From Blepharisma stoltei (Eukaryota > Ciliophora > Heterotrichea > Heterotrichida > Blepharismidae): a stretch of DNA of 64,000 nt. The translations under genes and the position numbers were made by a program. Location: positions 62,001 to 126,000 of the forward strand of contig CAJZBQ010000041.1 in the NCBI GenBank assembly GCA_914767885.1. The letters run 5' to 3'. Positions 32,005-42,614 of this stretch are shown in pieces; within the stretch, counting starts at the first letter, position 1, and each line of letters starts with the position of its first letter. Under the pieces are notes generated by a model. That model did no database searches, was not told where the DNA came from, and worked only from the letters and a program-made list of their open reading frames with translations.

Positions 32005-32298
32005 TTAGGGTTAGTTTATAATTTAGTGGATTTATATACTTTGATAAATAATTTGTATAGAAAAGCCAAATTTTTGATTTTAATTGATTATTTTAGCTAT
32101 AACACCCAATCAAAAGCTAGTCACTTCACTATAAGAATTTTTGATTAATGCAAATAGGAATCAGCAGAGCTTTTAGACTTACTTTACCTTATAAAAGTTA
32201 TCGTTTTGTAGAGGCTGGTATCTTAAATCAGTTTTCAACTCCTTTTTTCCTCCTGAAAAGTTCTTTAAATGTCCATTTAAATCTAGCCATTAATAAAA

Positions 32299-32535
32299 AT
32301 GGTTCTAACAAAGGGAAACAACACAATTTGGATGATAGGTGGAATAACAGCACTATTCCTTGGATACCAGATGTATAACCCGAACAGCTATTGGAACTCA
32401 AAGACAGCTGTCAGGGTGATAAAGAAAGGAGTTGCTGCTGAAGTTAAAGACCAAATGCCCCGTGCTTCAGAAAAAGCTCAGGAGCTGAAAAAAGAAGTCA
32501 AAGAGGATATTAAAAGTCATATTCCTCCCAAATAG
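32299..32535 (+). CDS. Small single-TM protein, PNS family member 1
   Basis: 78 aa: MVLTKGNNTIWMIGGITALF forms a membrane segment, followed by YQMYNPNSYWN, then an amphipathic basic/acidic tail (EKAQELKKEVKEDIKSHIPP). It shares the order short N-terminus, one TM helix, Y-x(3)-(N/S)PNS-(Y/F) with the proteins at 32756 and 37444. Not recognised otherwise. The longer overlapping frame from 32148 is a shadow. Confidence 0.72.
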   Translation: MVLTKGNNTIWMIGGITALFLGYQMYNPNSYWNSKTAVRVIKKGVAAEVKDQMPRASEKAQELKKEVKEDIKSHIPPK

Positions 32536-32755
32536 ATATAAAATATAGCATTTTTAACAAATATGGATCAACAATTAACAAGGAAAATGCTTGTTTTTAA
32601 AATTTTCTATTAAAATGATGGAATTTGGATAGTTATTTTAAACTAGAACAATATAAATTAATCAGATTTAAAAGTTCAGATTAATATGAATTAAAGCTAT
32701 CAGAAAATTCTTGACTTACCAATGAAGAAATTTTAGCATTTCTTTATATTAAAAA

Positions 32756-33446
32756 ATGGATCCAAAGGTGTATAGCAAAGCATTGATTGCAGTAAGTGTT
32801 ATTTTATTTCCATAAATAAAATGGCATTCGGTCCGAGAGAAATTAGCTCTGCTAATTTTCTCTCCTTCTGTACAGCAATAGCAGCTTAACTCTGGCAAAT
32901 AAGCCGAGGCACTGCTCCAAGCACATCAAGAGGCTCGAAGTTTTACCTCTCAGCACACCCGAGGAAGGTGACCCTTAGGCGGAACACACGCAGGAGTTGA
33001 ATTAAGGAAGAGCGAGGCGAACGCAGCCCGTCAAAGCCGGAACCATCGTATTTGTACCGTGCCCTGGCACAACAAAGTGGATCGATCCAGAGGTCCATGG
33101 ACCTGACACATGGATAAACATGGTGGAAGCCCTGGACAAGGTGACCCCGTAGTGGACGTTAAACGTTATAAATAATTAAGTAAGTAAGTTATTTTATTAT
33201 TTTCTGGTGCAATATATCAACTTTCTAACCCGAATAGTTTTTTGCACGAAAGAGCAGCCAGAAAAGATTTCGTCTTAAAATAATTCTCTGTTTAATTATA
33301 TAAAAAATATATTATTTATAAAAATACCCCAAAAAGATGATATTGGTGCAGATCAGACAAATATGGAGTCAAGACTCCCTGAAACATCAACTCAACTAGG
33401 TGCATTGGCAGGATTAAAACGAGATTCAACGCCTGGCAGACCATAA
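32756..33446 (+). CDS. Small single-TM protein, PNS family member 2
   Basis: 83 aa assembled from three pieces: MDPKVYSKALIAVSVIL, then LFSGAIYQLSNPNSFLHERA, then PQKDDIGADQTNMESRLPET. A SINE-bearing IES (32807-33196) and a 49-bp IES (33278-33326) were removed; 84 codons remain. The first four residues (MDP-K/N) and the TM-YxxxNPNS block match the protein at 37444. No ORF caller would see this gene because every piece is short. Confidence 0.8.
32807..33196 (+). mobile_element. SINE-derived IES in small TM gene, 390 bp
   Basis: The head is AAATAAAATGGCATTCGGTCC and the tail ATAAATAATTAAGTAAGTAAG. The 11-bp duplication GTTATTTTATT is at 32798-32808 and 33188-33198, with the TA inside it as boundary. 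Confidence 0.88.
33278..33326. other. Short IES, 49 bp
   Basis: TA at 33276-33277 and 33325-33326. Removal joins DFVL|PQKDDIG. One of the shortest inserts in the window. Confidence 0.7.
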
Positions 33447-33632
33447 TTTCTAATTTAAGATTTCTGTTTCCACTAATAATTTCAGCATTCATCGAAAAAA
33501 ATCCATAATTTAAATAATTTCAATGATCATTAGCCATTAATAAACATAAAAATGGCATTAGAATAGCTATTTAGTAAGCTATTTTGGCTTGATCAGCAGA
33601 AAAAAGATAATGTAACCAGAAAGAAAGCATAG

Positions 33633-33824
33633 ACCAATCCTGCAGAAGTTGAAAGCACAAGGCCAAAGAAAAATGTTGATAATTCAAATTTTTTTCCTGA
33701 TGGAGTAGAAAAGAAGGTGCAAAGTGTGGATGACGTACCTATTAGATATAGGTATATGCACTTCTATGAAACTAGAGAAGGAGAGGACCAATATTTGTCG
33801 ATGACGGAGGACCTGAATTTGTAA
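33633..33824 (+). pseudogene. Coding fragment, gene or relic
   Basis: 63 open codons with clear protein composition (TNPAEVESTRPKKNVDNSNF through YMHFYETREGEDQYLSMTED), ending UAA. Upstream in frame are UAG codons; a 21-nt GT...AG stretch just before could be an intron, but the ATG at 33553 is then followed by another UAG. It may be a third exon of an unresolved gene or a relic. Confidence 0.35.
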
Positions 33825-34682
33825 AAATGGGAGAATTACCTTAAAATAGTATTTTGGTTATTCTTATATTATTAATCTTTAAGAGACGTATAGAAGATAA
33901 AATCAGCTCATTTAGAAATCTCCTGGTCAGCAAGTATATCAAGATATTTTGACAGTAAAAAATAATTAAAATTAGTATCTTAATAGCTAAAAATAATAAA
34001 TTCCTGCTTTTTTAAAGGAAAGTTCTGATAGTGACGATTCGGTTCTTCATTTCTTTTAAAGAGACAAGGCTTCAAATGAGGACTTTCAAATTATTTTAAG
34101 ATTTTCTTAGAACCTGCTTGAAAAGTTAATTTATTATTTTACAATAGTGAATCAGAAATTTTTACTCCAAATGCTACCTCGTTTTGGTTATAGAGATATT
34201 GATTTCTAGCTTTTAAGGGATATTTTTATTAGTAGGTACTACATTGATTTTAAGATGAAAAAAATTCTTTCAGCTTCACAAAAATAAAAGAGTTTTATAG
34301 AGAGATAATAAAAGATAAAAATTCGGATGATAGTGATGGTGGTGGAAATGGCGGTGATACTATAACTTTTGTGATAGTAATTTTTTATTGTGTGTAATAG
34401 CGCTAATATATATATGCATGTATTGGTAAAAAGGCCTATTCTAGCTAATCTTTAATCTTTAAAGCAATTGAGCTTTATAATAGTTGATTAATTTTAATGC
34501 TTGCAAAAGACTTAAAATCCAATTTAGGTTGTAGAAGAGGAATAATCTTTCAGCTTTTAGTTGATATTTTTGCTTGGAGAGTTTAATATTTAGGAGAAAT
34601 AAGAAAAAATTTAAAAATAAGAACATCAATATTTGAGCTCAATAATAATAAAATTGATTTTCTATTCATATCTTATATATAA
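33825..34682. other. No supported gene
   Basis: Frames here are broken by stops in every reading. A GGTGGTGGAAATGGCGGTG run near 34345 encodes Asp/Gly repeats in one frame. No repeat family recognised. Confidence 0.4.
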
Positions 34683-36833
34683 ATGGGCGCTAAAAATACG
34701 TTACAACATCAAGAAATAAGCCTTGGAAAATGCGGAATAGGTGAAATTGATGATCACATTCAAATAACTCTGCCATTAATAAATGAAGTAGTCATAAACT
34801 CAAGAGCTTTAAAGCATTCAGCAGACTTATTTAAAGCCTCAGTTGGGCTATCCTTGCCTTGGATTTATAAGTTAGCTCCTTGCTAGCCATATCGACTTTT
34901 CACATCATTTGCTTCACTCTAACCTTACTTGGCAATCCGATTACGCAGCCTGAAGGCATGTGTTGCTCCCTCAGGACGAGGTCTTGCATTCGTAGCCCGG
35001 ACGCTGAGTTCCTGCACCTTACGTCAACAGAGCTGCACGAAAATTAAAATGTAAAATTTTCTGGTTAGAGAAATTGTTGCCAAATACACAATTCCTGGTA
35101 TCGAGTTAAGAAAATGCTCAATTGGCTAAACGAATACTCTCTAGCCTTGCTAGGCTATCCCTTTTCAACTTCCAAGCCCCATCTTCCCTCAAGGTAAAAC
35201 CTTGCCTGGATGTGGCTTGCGGTCGGTCTACCTGACATCTCGCTCCACCAGATAAACTAAAACTGGACACTCTCACCGTACGCTACTCTCTCTTCCGCAA
35301 GGTCACAGACATCCATCTGGCTACAGGTGTTACGAGGACAGACTGATTAACCATTTTTAAGCATCAGTTGGGCTATCACAAAAAAAAGAAAGCATGATTT
35401 TCGATACTACGCTGTTTAGGCCAAATGCAGCAGTATTTATATTTTATACAGTAAAAAAAACTATTTTTATGAATTAGTAAGGATCCCCCCCTCATTTGTC
35501 GAATTTTCTAGTTTTTTTTTTCTAACTCCCCCCCCTCCGTGAGTGAACAAAACCATTAGAAAAATATTTATTTTTTGACCAAAAACCCACCCTCAGTGAA
35601 CAAAAAACTTTTTAATAGAAAAATTTTTTAAGGAAAAAAATTTGATATATAAGTGATAATTAGTATAATGAAATCTAGAGCTAATTCTGTTTCATTTTAA
35701 ACAAATTGCGTTTTAAAACATAAATTTTTATTAATTAAATTAATATTTGCTTCCCAATTTTTGCATCCCAATTTTTGCAAATTAGGATATTTTTAAATTA
35801 CGAAAAAAAAATTTTTTATAAAATTTATATATAAATTTTTTAAAAAAAAAAAATTAAACCCCCTCCGTGAGTGAACAAAATATTTTGTTCACTCACGGGA
35901 GTGGGGGGGGAGTAAGAAACAAAAAATTTCAGGACCTCATTTGTCCCAAAATCTAGTCAAATTTATGCTTATTTGCTTTTCTGCAAGCTGCGATGGAGAT
36001 TTTTCAAAAATTAATTTAATTCATTCAGATGCATTCCCTTATATTGAGTTGAATAAAGAATTGCTTACTCATAACGTATGCTAAATATGTTTTTAATATA
36101 TCAAATTGTATATTTTTTTTAAAAAAATGGTTTTTAGAATATTGGTGAGTTAAAGATGATTATTGAAATATCTATGATAATTGGCTCAATTTCTGCACAG
36201 TGCTTAAAGATGCTGACATACTACTAACTCAACTTTCTCTTTATTTATATCATTTTAAAAAATCTGAATGCTACAAATTAATTAATTTGCAAAAATTTTT
36301 TATAATGAAAGTTGCATTATTATTTAATAGAATTTTTGGCGAATTTATTATAATAGCTATCACGGATGTCAAAATAATTTTATAAAATCTTTATGTTAGC
36401 CCTCAGGGTGGTTTTTGCCATAAATGAGGATTTTTCCAATAATTAGTTGCTTAAGGATGTAAATAAAGAAGTAGATGTAGATGAATTCGAGAAAAAATTT
36501 AACCCAGAAAACTTACCTGGATGGCAAAAAGCAAAACTGCTAGCTTGATGCATATTTAATGTTGGGAAACTAAAAAAGCTTATGAACGTCGGAGAAGAAG
36601 TCCGGAGAATTCGGGCTGAAATACAGATAAAGGAGATACCAAGTTTTATAAGTCAGATATTTGAAAATGACCTTGAAATAGTTTGTGAAGCTGGAAGAGA
36701 AGCTGTGCATGAGGATTTCCATAATCCAGAAGGAATTTGCGATAAATTTTGGCCAAGATTAAGATCTGTTCCAATAATGCATGATGAAGAACTTTCTCAT
36801 CACAGTCATCATTATAACCCAAGTAATCATTAA
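34683..36833 (+). CDS. Unknown protein with at least four IESs
   Basis: Not recognised. Pieces are MGAKNTLQHQEISLGKCGIG...LFKASVGL; SQKKESMIFDTTLFRPNAA; after the MITE, LVKFMLICFSASCDGDFSKI...YIELNKELLTHN; VEYWWVKDDYWNIYDNWLNF; and KDVNKEVDVDEFEKKFNPEN to HHSHHYNPSNH. UGA is Trp repeatedly. IESs removed are 34851-35375 (SINE), 35525-35914 (MITE), 36079-36136 and 36258-36449. A UAG-UAA pair near 35479 is not yet explained and needs one more junction, so the middle of the model is tentative. Confidence 0.6.
34851..35375 (-). mobile_element. SINE-derived IES, 525 bp
   Basis: Reverse-oriented, related to copies at 4126 and 20745 (shared GGATAGCCTAGCAAGGC and CACATCCAG words). Duplication AAGC-TCAGTTGGGCTATC on both sides; the TA of GGGCTATC is the junction. 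Confidence 0.87.
35525..35914 (+). mobile_element. Family B MITE, 390 bp
   Basis: Intact copy with TA flanks, C-run left end, hairpin right end. A looser duplication CCTCATTTGTC...TCTAGT lies outside it at about 35493 and 35934. Confidence 0.9.
36079..36136. other. Short IES, 58 bp
   Basis: TA at 36077-36078 and 36135-36136. Removal joins THNV|EYWWVKDD. Confidence 0.65.
36258..36449 (-). mobile_element. Eroded family B MITE as IES, 192 bp
   Basis: Right part still reads CCTCAGGGTGGTTTTTGCCA and GGATTTTTCCAATAATTAG like the family's single-motif end; left part has AATTAATTTGCAAAAATTTT. Removal joins LYHF|KDVNKEVD. Confidence 0.65.
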
Positions 36834-37443
36834 ACCATAGTAATAATTATGTCAATTAAAATTAGCAAGACATTGCAATCTTTTACCTTAAATTGATATG
36901 CCTCCATATTTATTATTTTTAATTAAAGTTATAGCAATCGAAGGCTATTTAAATTTAGCATAAGAAATATAGAACTAGACCTACTAGAGTATTAAAAAAA
37001 ATTTAAAGACTAGTGCTTTATTTTGCCCTAAATTTTAAAGTAGTTCTAAGGCATTTAATGACTCAATCGCCATTAGAATTTTATGCTATGCCTTTTTTGA
37101 GAAGATTTTCGTTATAAATAAATAAGATTTACCTTGTTTTAAAAATTCATAAGAATGCATAGGAGCCCAATGAATCTTATTATAAAGCCTTGCTTAAAAA
37201 GCTAGATGAGAATTGTGCTTTAAATATTACAGCTATCTACTATAAAATAATCAGTATAAAGAATAGTCAAGTAGAAAATAATAATTTTAATAGTTTATTA
37301 TTGTTGGCCATTAAATTTTAATAATTATTATTTTAATTATAAAATACAGAGCCACTCGTAAGATTTATATCTGAATTCTGTCATAATAAAATACCAACTT
37401 AATTATAAATTATTAAAAGTAAACTGAGAAAGGTGTAATAAAA
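36834..37443. other. Intergenic, nothing recognised
   Basis: Very AT-rich; no sustained frame, no known repeat. Confidence 0.5.
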
Positions 37444-37683
37444 ATGGATCCAAATCTGACATCTAAAATCTTGATGGGCAGCGGTGTTGGCCTTGCAGCT
37501 ATGCTTGGCTATGAAAAACTAAGCCCAAATAGTTATCTCAATCGTCGGTATCTACAGAAGCACCCAGTTCCTAATAAAGCACTTGACATTGAATCATGGG
37601 TTCCTTATTCACATTTCCAAGCTGTATCAGAACATCAAGCATCTATGCGATCTGATGTAAAAGAAAGACATAATATTAAATAA
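37444..37683 (+). CDS. Small single-TM protein, PNS family member 3
   Basis: 79 aa in one exon: MDPNLTSKILMGSGVGLAAM, then LGYEKLSPNSYLNRRYL, then a hydrophilic tail ending SDVKERHNIK. Same layout as the proteins at 32299 and 32756. No signal peptidase site visible; a membrane-anchored small protein, perhaps mitochondrial, is inference. Confidence 0.75.
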   Translation: MDPNLTSKILMGSGVGLAAMLGYEKLSPNSYLNRRYLQKHPVPNKALDIESWVPYSHFQAVSEHQASMRSDVKERHNIK

Positions 37684-37918
37684 CCTTTTCAGTAATAAAT
37701 CACTATCTTATTGCAGCTTTGATACTTATTTTCTAATTAATTATGCATTAAATTATTTACAGCATGTCTTTATCAATATTGCCTTATATAATAGCGTCTG
37801 CTGTTATTTCTTTATATCTTGCAAAGCAGCCTAATATTAGCTTTTATTTTTAATAATTTTTTTAGTTTAGCAAAATATTATTCTGATGTTCTTGATGTAT
37901 AATTAAATATTTTACTTA

Positions 37919-38273
37919 CTCCCCCCCTTCCGTGAGTAAACAAAAAATTTTGTTCACTCACTAAGGGGGTTAATTTTTTTTTTAAAACAATTTATATATA
38001 AATTTTATAGAAAAATTTTTTTTTCGAAATTTTAAAAAAATCCTAAAGCAAATAATAATTTAATTTATAAAATTTATATTTTAAAGCGCAATTTGTTTAA
38101 AAATTAAACAGAATTAGCTCGAGATTTCATTATACTAATTATCACTTATATATCAAATTTGTTTTCGTACAAAATTTGTTCTATTAAAAATATTTTTGTT
38201 CACTCACGGGGGTGGGTTTTTGGAAAATATCGATTTTTCTAATGCTTTTGTTCACTCACGGAGGGGGGAGTTA
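37919..38273 (-). mobile_element. Family B MITE, 355 bp
   Basis: Minus-oriented copy flanked by TA, hairpin end at left. Slightly eroded (CCTTCCGTGAGTAAACAAAA). Confidence 0.88.
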
Positions 38274-38480
38274 ATAATTATTTGGTTGAATCTGCTTTAA
38301 ATTTTTCCTCATTTCTTGTCTTTTAATTGAAAGTATTTCATCTACTGTAAGTGCCCTTGCTCTATTAATAGCTGTTTCTTTCGTATTTGGGGCTAGATTT
38401 TCTTTTGGCTTATCCTGTTCTTTTATATCTCCAAGATGAACCCACACACTTAACAATGCCCTTCCGAGTGGACAGGGCAA
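38271..38480 (-). CDS. Short ORF trapped between two MITEs
   Basis: Its C-terminal part (PNTKETAINRARALTVDEIL, then IKRQEMRKNLKQIQ) is protein-like and stops with a UAA that straddles the MITE junction. The upstream end is cut by the MITE at 38484, and the joined sequence carries a UAG, so the true start lies further upstream or in an unresolved junction. Probably a terminal exon of an unidentified gene. Confidence 0.4.
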   Translation of the reverse strand: MPCPLGRALLSVWVHLGDIKEQDKPKENLAPNTKETAINRARALTVDEILSIKRQEMRKNLKQIQPNNY

Positions 38481-38483
38481 CTA

Positions 38484-38873
38484 ACTCCTCCCCCCCCCTC
38501 CGTGAGTGAACAAAAAAATTTTGTTCACTCACGGAGGGGGTTATTTTTTTTTTTAAAAAAAATTTATATATAAATTTTATAGAAAATTTTTTTTTTTTTC
38601 GAAATTTTAAAAAAATCCTAATTTGCAAAAATTGGAAAACAAATATTAATTTAATTTATAAAATTTATGTTTTAGAAAGCAATTTGTTTAAAATTAAATA
38701 GAATTAGCTCGAGATTTCATTATAATAATTATCACTTATATATCAAAAATTTTTTCCATAAAAAATTTTTCTATTAAAAAAATTTTTGTTCACTCACGGA
38801 GGGTGGGGTTTTTGGGCAAAAAACAGCGATTTTTCTAATGGTTTTGTTCACTCACACGGAGGGGGGGGGAGTA
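38484..38873 (-). mobile_element. Family B MITE, 390 bp
   Basis: Intact minus-oriented copy, TA-flanked. Only 210 bp separate it from the previous copy in the same orientation. The 72-codon frame across its left end reads the repeat. Confidence 0.9.
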
Positions 38874-38879
38874 AGAGGT

Positions 38880-39140
38880 TTTATGAAGAGATGCTGAAGC
38901 AAAAACCTGGAGAGAAGCAGAAGAACAGGCCAGATTGGGACCATCGAGTCAATCAAGGCTAGATAAGTACTTTTGGGCAAGTCCAGAGAGAGATTTAGGC
39001 TAGATTCTGCCATTTTAATAAAATTCGCCCATAAGGGAGAGTTGAGAGGTCGGATTTCTGGCCCCGTATAATAAACCCTCCCTACCTTCCTCTGGAGGCA
39101 GGCAGTTGCAGACATTTTTAGGCTCAGGGCTGGGCTCAAT
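38880..39140 (-). repeat. GC-rich SINE-like repeat
   Basis: On the minus strand it contains TTTTATTAAAATGGCAGAATC, the shared head, near 39020. Sequence on both sides of the head is GC-rich, so either two elements adjoin or the head is internal. The 95-codon frame over it is not supported as a gene. Confidence 0.5.
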
Positions 39141-39606
39141 GCAAATTCTTACTAGAAGATGGGTGAATGAAAAAGGATGAAATTCATCTTCAAATGGCTG
39201 TTAGTTTAAAAAGCTATTAGAGTGGAAATTTTATTGAAATTAGAAGTTAGTGGAGTACTTGAAGGAATTATTAGAGAAAAATCTATGATGCATGAAATTG
39301 CACTTTATTTTCAAAGATTTGTGGATTGGATGGAGGGTCGAGGTGAAAAGAAAGAGGAATTGACAATTTGATAAAGATTTCGTTTTTGAAGTTATAAGAG
39401 CTAAAGAGGGAAATGCTGAAAATTCAGAGCTAAATTAGGTAAATAAATATCTCCAAGATATGCAAGAGTGCTTCAGCATGTATCATACACGCCTTTCAAA
39501 ATATCATTAATTTCACCATATTCTTCTTTATTATATCATTTTATTTTATTTAAAAGCATTGCCCAGCATTTGCCAATAATGCAATTAATCATTCTATCTT
39601 AAAACA

Positions 39607-42142
39607 TTACTTAATAAAACTCTGTATAATATCAATTCCTGCCTTTAAGCTATCAAGCTTCATCAAAATTCCATTTTTAATCAGCCCTTTAATTTTAATT
39701 GTATCAATCTGCTCTTTTGGCTCTTCAAATTTCGAAAAATTCCTATGAAGAGCTTCAATTTCTTTAGTTTTCTCAACTATTAATTGAGAAAGCTCATTTA
39801 TTTTTTCTTCAGCAGTTAACATTTGTAATGGAAAATGGTATATTATTTAATATAAATAATTAAAAAATAAAAAGAGACATTATCAAGGCAAATATATATT
39901 TTCTAGTATAATCTTGGTCAATATTTATTTCATTAGTAGAATAAGGCTGATATTTTCTGGGCTCTTTTTCCTGAACTATATCAGGAACCATGAAATCCTC
40001 TGGCACTTCTATCCCATGAGCTTTCAAAATCATATCCAGCTGCTCAATCCTGGAATTTTTATTCTGCAACGAATTTTCATACTCTTTTTGGATTTTATCA
40101 AAAGTATCCAGATCTTCCTGCAGCTGAATAATGGTCTCATCTCTTTCATTCAGCCTCGCAGTCAGCGCTATCATAATATCTCTTTGCCTTAGCAGCAGCT
40201 GTTTATATCTATCAATCTGTGCTTTGTCTTGTTCTATCATTTCCCTTTCTTTTTCTATTTCCCGCATCCTGTTATCGTACTCTTCTCTCATTTCTCTATG
40301 CTTTTCTTCTAAGGCTGTTCTAAACTGAGGGGTGTCTTCAATCTTTTTCCCTCCAATCAGCATTTGTGAGTCCATTTTTTTAATCAGTTCTTCTAGCTTG
40401 TTTTTTTCTTCTTTTTCTTGTAAATATTCCCGGGACCTTCTTTCTAAGGCTTCTATTGCAGCTTCTTTGTCGGCTTCGCAGTTTCTCATTTCTTCTTCAA
40501 GCTCCATCAGCTTTTGCATGTCGATGACCCCTTGGCTTTTTTCTTCTAACTCCCCCCCTCCGTGAGTGAACAAAAATTTTTTTAATAGAAAAATTTTTAA
40601 GGAAAAAAAATTTGATATATAAGTGATAATTAGTATAATAAAATCTCAAGTTAATTCTGTTTAATTTTAAACAAATTGCGTTTTAAAACAAAAATTTTAT
40701 AAATTAAATTAATATTTGCTTTCCAAATTTTACAAGTTATAATTTTTTTAAATTTAGAAAAAAAAATTTTTTATAAAATTTATAAATAATTTTTTTTAAA
40801 AAAATTGACCCCCTCCGTGAGTGAACAAAATTTTTTTGTTCACTCACGGAGGGGGGGAGTAAGGCAATTCTGAGCTTCTGCAGCTCAATTTCGTATTTTC
40901 GGAGCAAGGTGCGCTGGTCGACATCTTCGTTGATTTTTGGGGCATTTTTTATGTTTTTGGCACGGTTTGCGAATTTTATAGTGGAGAGTGACTCGCTGAA
41001 GGACTCAAAGGCAGGGGATATCATAGCCATCATTGTAGTTTTGCAGTTTCCGCCTAAGGAGTCTTCAAGCAGCCTTGTTAATTTGGAGTCTCTATAGGGG
41101 ACGTGCGACCTATTTTTTGTATCAATAAGTGCAGCTATCACATTTCCTAGTGCTGATAAGCTTTGATTGATTTTTTTAGACTCTTCTAGTCGCTTTCCAG
41201 TCGCCCCAGTGACCCTAACTCTTTCACTTCCTGCAAGATCCACGATATTTAGCTTCCCCACTTTGATTTCTGTAGACTCTTCAACTGAAGTCAGCTGTTC
41301 TACTATAAGTATAAAAACAGCATGGCTTCTGCTTGACATATCGTTCATTTTTGTACAAGCTGTCGCCCTCGCCAGCTCCCCTTTCTGCATAAGTGAACAA
41401 ATTTCACTCGGCGACCTTACAGCCCATTCTGACAGTCCTTCCACAAAGACCCCTTTTCTCTTTTCCTCCCTAATTTGTAGAGAAACCCTATCATTTTTCA
41501 ATAAATCTGAAATATTTTCATTGTAAATCTGTAAATATGAAGCTCTTACCATGAATTTGCAATTAGAATTGTCAGTAGATTCAATAAATTTAAAAATATC
41601 CTCAACTGCTCTGGGGATTATTCCTCGTTGTGAGTCGTTTGAGTCGTATTTGAAGCCTTCCATGGTATATGTTTTGCCAGTGCCTGTTTGTCCATAAGCC
41701 AGCAGTGTTGCATTGTAGCCTTCAAGAATTGAAGAAACTGCTGGCCTGGCTGTAGTTTCGTACTCATTTATAATTAACTATAAAAGCAATGAAAAATAAT
41801 TTTTATAAAGGAAAATTGATAGAAAATAGCATAAACTTCGACTTGTGTGGCGTTTTGATCATAAACATGATCAAAAGTATAGGTATGATAGTTGCATAGT
41901 GCTGGGTTTTCGTAGATATCTTGCTCTCTGGCCATATCATTTGTGGCTGATCCTAAATAGTCAAGAAGAGTAATAGTGTTTTGGTCATTACCGACTTTGG
42001 CAATTGAAGAGAAACCATAAGCTGGGTCGATTTCTCTTTCAAGCGGAGGCCTGACACGAATGGCTACTTTAAAGTTTTCTTTTTCACTGTTTAAGAAATT
42101 TGTACTTGCGTGAGTCAAGGATTCCCTTTCTCTGAGAAACAT
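39607..42142 (-). CDS. Kinesin with N-terminal motor
   Basis: 691 aa after three IESs (692 codons). The motor domain has VAIRVRPPLEREI, YNATLLAYGQTGTGKTYTM (P-loop), NDMSSRSHAVF (switch I), VDLAGSERVRVTGA (switch II), INQSLSALGNVIAAL and VPYRDSKLTRLLEDSLGG. A coiled-coil stalk follows the motor (EEEMRNCEADKEAAIEALER onwards). The ATG is at 42142 and UAA at 39607. Plus-end-directed transport is expected from the N-terminal motor; the subfamily is not assigned. IESs lie in the motor (41763-41833), at the neck (40549-40861) and in the tail (39819-39894). Confidence 0.93.
39819..39894. other. IES in kinesin tail, 76 bp
   Basis: TA-bounded; joins TRKYI|TAEEKINELS. Confidence 0.8.
40549..40861 (+). 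mobile_element. Family B MITE as IES in kinesin, 313 bp
   Basis: Left end shortened, with only the internal direct motif. Right hairpin end intact. Removal gives KLRIAL|EEKSQGVID. Confidence 0.93.
41763..41833. other. IES in kinesin motor, 71 bp
   Basis: TA at 41761-41762 and 41832-41833. Removal joins VEVY|ETTARPAVSSI upstream of the P-loop. Confidence 0.88.
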
Positions 42143-42614
42143 TTGTTTAAAAAGTAAAATGGAGGTAATGTTAACGACTTTTTTAGGCTATGATAGGAGA
42201 AAAAATTCTTTAAATGTAATTGAGAATATTAAAATTGAAGGATTATTAGCCTATATGAATTGAATAGGGTACAAATTTATATATTTATGTAAATAAATAA
42301 ATTATTATAAAATATTATAATTTCAAGCAATAAATAAAATAATTTTTAAAAAGTTTGCATAGCAGATACAAGGATTATAATTATTAGATAAACTTATAGA
42401 GACCAAATTTCCACACGTAATTTATTTAATATGGAATCTGTCACAGAAAATTAAGCTGATAATAAATATGTTCCACATTTGAACTATGGTGTGCTAATAT
42501 TATTTTTCAATAATTATATTGTGCATTTAATTGAATTTATATAAAAATTCAATAAAATTATCTATAAAAATAATTTTACCATTTAATGATAAATTTAATA
42601 GCATTCAGAATATT
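42143..42614. other. Intergenic between divergent genes
   Basis: AT-rich; should hold promoters for kinesin and GDP-mannose pyrophosphorylase. No motif singled out. Confidence 0.5.

Noticed and set aside
9339..34420. UAA/UAG read as glutamine (a fully ambiguous code as in Condylostoma)
   Set aside because: Several noncoding stretches look open if UAR is read through, but more than one frame looks equally good in the same place. After IES removal no conserved gene (RPS19, GMPPB, CDPK, kinesin, DnaJ, UNC119) needs an internal UAR.
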